A DNA stretch of 64,000 nt from Candidatus Hydrogenedentota bacterium (GTDB taxonomy: Bacteria > Hydrogenedentota > Hydrogenedentia > Hydrogenedentales > SLHB01), in assembly GCA_016215105.1 (NCBI GenBank), contig JACRLJ010000024.1, forward strand, positions 1 to 64,000, read 5' to 3'. Position 1 is the stretch's first letter, and each line of letters opens with the position of its first letter. The notes under the pieces are model-generated. The model ran no database searches and had not been told where the DNA came from. It saw nothing but the letters and a program-made list of their open reading frames with translations. Below, piece by piece: positions 61,464 through 64,000 of the stretch. The translations under genes and the position numbers were made by a program.

Positions 61464-62780
61464 CTACGTCGCGACCGCGAACTTTGGCTTCTGCGTCTTC
61501 CACGCGCCCTTCGTGAAATCCGGGCACTTGACCGGTGCGCTATTCTTGGCGATGGACGCCTCGGACAGCGCAACGACGCTGCTCATCGTGGCGGAGTCGT
61601 AGACGTCGATGGGTGTTTGGGTCTTCTCGCGCACGGCCTTCAGGAATAACGAAAGCTCGAGGTAATCTGTTCCGCCATGGCCGGCGGCCTCGGCGCTGGC
61701 CTGCATCTCCTTCCACCACGGGTGGTCGAATTCCTTCTGGTACGGATCGAAGGACTCCCACTCGTGATACTTGGGAGTACGACCGGTCACGTAAACGGTG
61801 TTGCGCTGTTCGTTGTAGATCCCGAGCGTGCCTTGCACCGACCAGCGGTTGTCGTAAGGCCGGGGCAACTGCATGTCGTAGTTGATGACGATGGTCTTGC
61901 CTTGGTGGGTGCGAATGACGCTGGTGACAATGTCGCCTTGCTTGTACGTTTGTTTGGCGTTGGGATGGTCCGGGCCGAACTTGCGGGCGAAATAGGCGTT
62001 GATTCCGCGGGAGGCGCTGGCCGTCGAGGTCAAGGTAGCATAGGCGTCGCCGCAATTGATGTCGAGCCAACTCAACACAGGCCCCTGGCTGTGGGTGGGA
62101 TATTGGTCGCAGTTCCGCTTGATGAGAAAGTCGGCGCCCCAGCGCCGTGAGCCGTCCGTGTCGAAAAACCAATGGTCAATACAGTCGTGCGAGTGCGCGC
62201 AGTGACAATGGACCATTTCGCCGAGCAGTCCCTTGCGGATCATGGTCAAGACGGCGAGGTTGTCGCGGCGGAAACTCCAGTTTTCGAGCATCATGCAGGG
62301 GACTTTGGTCTTCTCGTACGTGTGAACGAGGTCCCAGCATCCGTCGAGGGTGAGCGCGGCGGGGACTTCGACGCCGACGTATTTGCCGGCCTTCATACCG
62401 TCCACAGCCATGGGCGTGTGCCAATTCCACGGGGTCGCGATAATGATCGCGTCGATGTCGCTGCGGGCGAGCAGTTCCTTGTAGACCGCTTCATCGCGCG
62501 TGTAGGCCTGCGGTTCCTTTTGGCCCGATTTTGCGACCAGCGCTTGCGCGGCTTTGGCGGCGTCGGGGTTGATGTCGCAGATGGCGGGGATCTGTACGCC
62601 TTTGAGCAGCAGTAGCGTGCTGAGAAGGCTCGTGCCGCGCCGGCCCGTGCCGATCACGCCCACGCGGACCGGCTTATCGTCGGCCTTGGCCGAACCCGCG
62701 AGCGCGCCCGCAGCCGCTAGACCCAAGGCCGCGCCTGCGGTAACTCCCAGGAATTCCCTACGCTCCAGTTTCTTGTCCAT
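61464..62780 (-). CDS. Exported Gfo/Idh/MocA-family oxidoreductase with Tat signal
   Basis: 438 residues. The N-terminus 'LERREFLGVTAGAALGLAAAGALAGSA' is a twin-arginine signal, so the NAD(P)-binding protein is folded before export. The Rossmann motif 'VRVGVIGTGRRGTSLLSTLLLLKG' and the GFO catalytic region 'IATPWNWHTPMAVDGMKAGKYVGVEVPAALTLDG' are seen, with the EKP-like segment replaced by 'VEVP'. A histidine-rich 'VHCHCAHSHDCIDHWFFDTDGSRRWGADFLI' is typical of the Tat-exported subgroup of sugar oxidoreductases. The start has GAGAGGTGGG upstream. Substrate unknown. Confidence 0.93.
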   Translation of the reverse strand: MDKKLERREFLGVTAGAALGLAAAGALAGSAKADDKPVRVGVIGTGRRGTSLLSTLLLLKGVQIPAICDINPDAAKAAQALVAKSGQKEPQAYTRDEAVYKELLARSDIDAIIIATPWNWHTPMAVDGMKAGKYVGVEVPAALTLDGCWDLVHTYEKTKVPCMMLENWSFRRDNLAVLTMIRKGLLGEMVHCHCAHSHDCIDHWFFDTDGSRRWGADFLIKRNCDQYPTHSQGPVLSWLDINCGDAYATLTSTASASRGINAYFARKFGPDHPNAKQTYKQGDIVTSVIRTHQGKTIVINYDMQLPRPYDNRWSVQGTLGIYNEQRNTVYVTGRTPKYHEWESFDPYQKEFDHPWWKEMQASAEAAGHGGTDYLELSLFLKAVREKTQTPIDVYDSATMSSVVALSEASIAKNSAPVKCPDFTKGAWKTQKPKFAVAT

Positions 62781-62949
62781 ATCCCACCTCTCGTATCGTT
62801 ACGCGATCCCCGGTTCACATCTGTATTCTCAAAGCGGGTGCCGTTATTTGTTCGATTGTAGAATCATAGGAGATGTCCGGCCCCACTGCAAATGGCGCGA
62901 CACGGCGCTAAGCCGGGATACGCGCCTAAGACGTCCCGGCCGCAATGTC

Positions 62950-63051
62950 AAGTCATTGGTATGACTTCATTGTCAGCAACATCCACGCAAAATCAGAAGG
63001 GAGTTGCTGACAAAGAGGCTAAGGGCGGTTGGCTTGCGGGACTGGCAAGCC
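62950..63051 (+). other. Three consecutive hairpins in the leader of the PASTA lipoprotein gene
   Basis: AAGTCAT-TGGT-ATGACTT (62950-62967), TTGTCAGCAAC ... GTTGCTGACAA (62970-63013, 22-base loop) and GGCTTGC-GGGACTG-GCAAGCC (63031-63051), all with exact stems. They lie about 200 bp before the lipoprotein start. This could be a structured RNA leader; no riboswitch class is recognised. Confidence 0.55.
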
Positions 63052-63214
63052 CCGGGAACGGAAGTATTGCGTGTGAGGGTTATCTAGTTGACTCAAACTG
63101 TGATTCCCAATATACGCGATAAGATGACATGGGTAGAATTCCCTTTACGGAAGTCAATTGTGACCTTTCCGCAACAGAAACTAGATATTGTGCATTTGGC
63201 AGGGAGGTGATAGG

Positions 63215-63235
63215 ATGACGGCAAGCCAACCATGA
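63215..63235 (+). CDS. Possible six-codon leader peptide
   Basis: ATG ACG GCA AGC CAA CCA TGA directly follows a very good ribosome site (GGGAGGTGATAGG). Its stop is 12 bases before the lipoprotein ATG, which has its own AAAGGGG site. A strong site on so short an ORF may couple or regulate translation of the next gene, or may be chance. Confidence 0.35.
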   Translation: MTASQP

Positions 63236-63247
63236 AAGGGGATTATC

Positions 63248-64000
63248 ATGAGAAACGCACGGAATACTGGCTTGGCGGGGTTGCTTACAGTGCTTGCGTT
63301 GACGGCAGGGTGTCCGCCAGCGGCGAGCATGTCGTCTATCGTTGGAACTTGGCAGATTGTAGGCGTCGTTACCGCCCCTCCCCAATACGTAGGCTTGATT
63401 GACAGCTTCCAGCTTACGCTTCTTCCAGATGGTAAAGGAGAAGTTGTTCCCGGGAGCGGATTCGATATCGGACTTGACCCGAACCTTTTTGAATGGGTCT
63501 CACTCCCGGACGTTTCCTGGACGTTTGACCGGCGCAATGCCCAAGTCCTTATTACGTATAGCTATTTGTATCAGGGTATGCACTTCTCTTCATCTCACGT
63601 CTTTCGGTTGCACGTGACGAGCGGAGGACACCTCAAAGGAACGCGCGCGGTAAGCGTCCTACAAGGTGGGGCCCTCGCTTTGAGCATTCAGTACGACGAG
63701 GATTGGACGCTCCTCAACACGGAGACGGTAGTTAGTGTGGTTGGGCTCACACAATCCGCAGCCGAGGCTGCAATTACCAACGCGGGATTCCGTATCGGGA
63801 CGGTAACCAATGTTCGCAGTAACACAGTTCCGGTAGGTAATGTCGTCAGCCAAGTCCCGGCTGGCGGTTCGCAGGCACCCAGTGGGACCGAGATCAGCCT
63901 GATTATTTCACTTGGCCCTCATGATATGGAGACGGTGGTTAATGTGGTTGGGCTCGTGCAGTCCGCGGCGGAAGCCGCAATAACTAACGCGGGATTCCGT
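63248..64000 (+). CDS. Lipoprotein with tandem PASTA domains, 3' end outside the window
   Basis: Read directly because it runs off the window (251 open codons). Lipobox 'LALTAGC' places the lipidated cysteine at about residue 22. The N-terminal ~150 residues are beta-rich ('SIVGTWQIVGVVTAPPQYVG'). Two PASTA units then begin: 'VVSVVGLTQSAAEAAITNAGFRIGTVTNVRSNTVPVGNVVSQVPAGGS' and, 207 bp later at 63929, a near-identical second copy. PASTA domains bind cell-wall muropeptides in kinases and PBPs; here they stand without a kinase. The exact unit similarity suggests recent tandem duplication, and more repeats are likely beyond the edge. Confidence 0.85.
   Translation, partial: MRNARNTGLAGLLTVLALTAGCPPAASMSSIVGTWQIVGVVTAPPQYVGLIDSFQLTLLPDGKGEVVPGSGFDIGLDPNLFEWVSLPDVSWTFDRRNAQVLITYSYLYQGMHFSSSHVFRLHVTSGGHLKGTRAVSVLQGGALALSIQYDEDWTLLNTETVVSVVGLTQSAAEAAITNAGFRIGTVTNVRSNTVPVGNVVSQVPAGGSQAPSGTEISLIISLGPHDMETVVNVVGLVQSAAEAAITNAGFR

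Noticed and set aside
62950-63051. Cyclic-di-GMP (GEMM) or other known riboswitch
   Set aside because: Superficially similar GC-rich hairpins, but the conserved GGCAAACC and GACGCAAAGCC elements are absent.
1-64000. CRISPR array, IS element, prophage or integrase
   Set aside because: No regularly spaced direct repeats, transposase, integrase or phage structural ORF was seen on either strand.

Overview
The window reads as a chromosomal stretch of a GC-rich, aerobic, Gram-negative heterotroph that has not been domesticated in the lab. Many large exported carbohydrate-active or lectin-like proteins (DUF4091, LamG, carboxypeptidase-regulatory repeats, dockerin-like repeats, ThuA, Gfo/Idh/MocA with a Tat signal), an alternative complex III respiratory operon and many dispersed small palindromes together suggest the Hydrogenedentota/Planctomycetota-like environmental phyla. 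That placement is inference from gene content and has not been tested by phylogeny. I see no tRNA, rRNA, CRISPR array, transposase or prophage.

Layout. (1) 1-10.6 kb, minus strand: a tightly overlapping respiratory operon actA-actB-actC-actD-actE-actF, a small membrane protein, a SCO copper chaperone, coxB with a fused cytochrome c, and coxA (cut by the window edge). Quinol is oxidised by alternative complex III and electrons pass to a caa3-type oxidase. The actC/actD junction appears to have lost about 200 bp. (2) 11-24.5 kb: accessory genes, including an acyltransferase, a ThuA protein, a probably highly expressed secreted protein with its own promoter, long leader and terminator, a cupin-like protein, a GT39-like glycosyltransferase, a pirin, a glycoside-hydrolase-like protein, an O-methyltransferase and a creatininase-family hydrolase. 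(3) 24.5-29.2 kb, minus strand: an ECF sigma factor, its zinc-finger anti-sigma factor and a DUF4097 protein as one operon, then pilT. (4) 29.2-34.3 kb: a degraded mazEF relic, xseA-xseB-ispA, a solitary mazE, nrdR, rsmD, a striking cluster of DnaA boxes and an LRAT-domain protein. (5) 34.4-43.6 kb: a membrane protein, a STAS protein, a DUF4091 protein, a trypsin-like protease with dockerin-like repeats, a broken purE, a YdjC-family deacetylase, an exported hypothetical protein and a frameshifted HEPN-like gene. (6) 43.9-53.2 kb: an ABC-2 transporter pair, a 1195-residue repeat protein and a LamG/toroid protein. (7) 53.5-57.5 kb: SRP RNA, dnaX (frame-broken), a PilZ/pseudo-receiver protein and TatD. 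(8) 57.7-64 kb: a predicted exported protein, a transglutaminase-TPR protein, a Gfo/Idh/MocA oxidoreductase and a PASTA lipoprotein with a structured leader, cut by the window end.

Two features stand out. The first is a block of six same-orientation DnaA-box-like sites in 128 bp (33784-33911), which looks like a replication origin or a DnaA-titration site. The second is a set of conserved genes (actC/actD, purE, dnaX, plus the HEPN-like gene) that are each broken at one clean junction. This could be assembly error, sequencing error or real microdeletion, and raw reads would decide. Most ORF-track lines are shadows of these genes. The 5' part of coxA and the 3'-truncated PASTA gene were read directly from the sequence because the track omits ORFs that run off the window.
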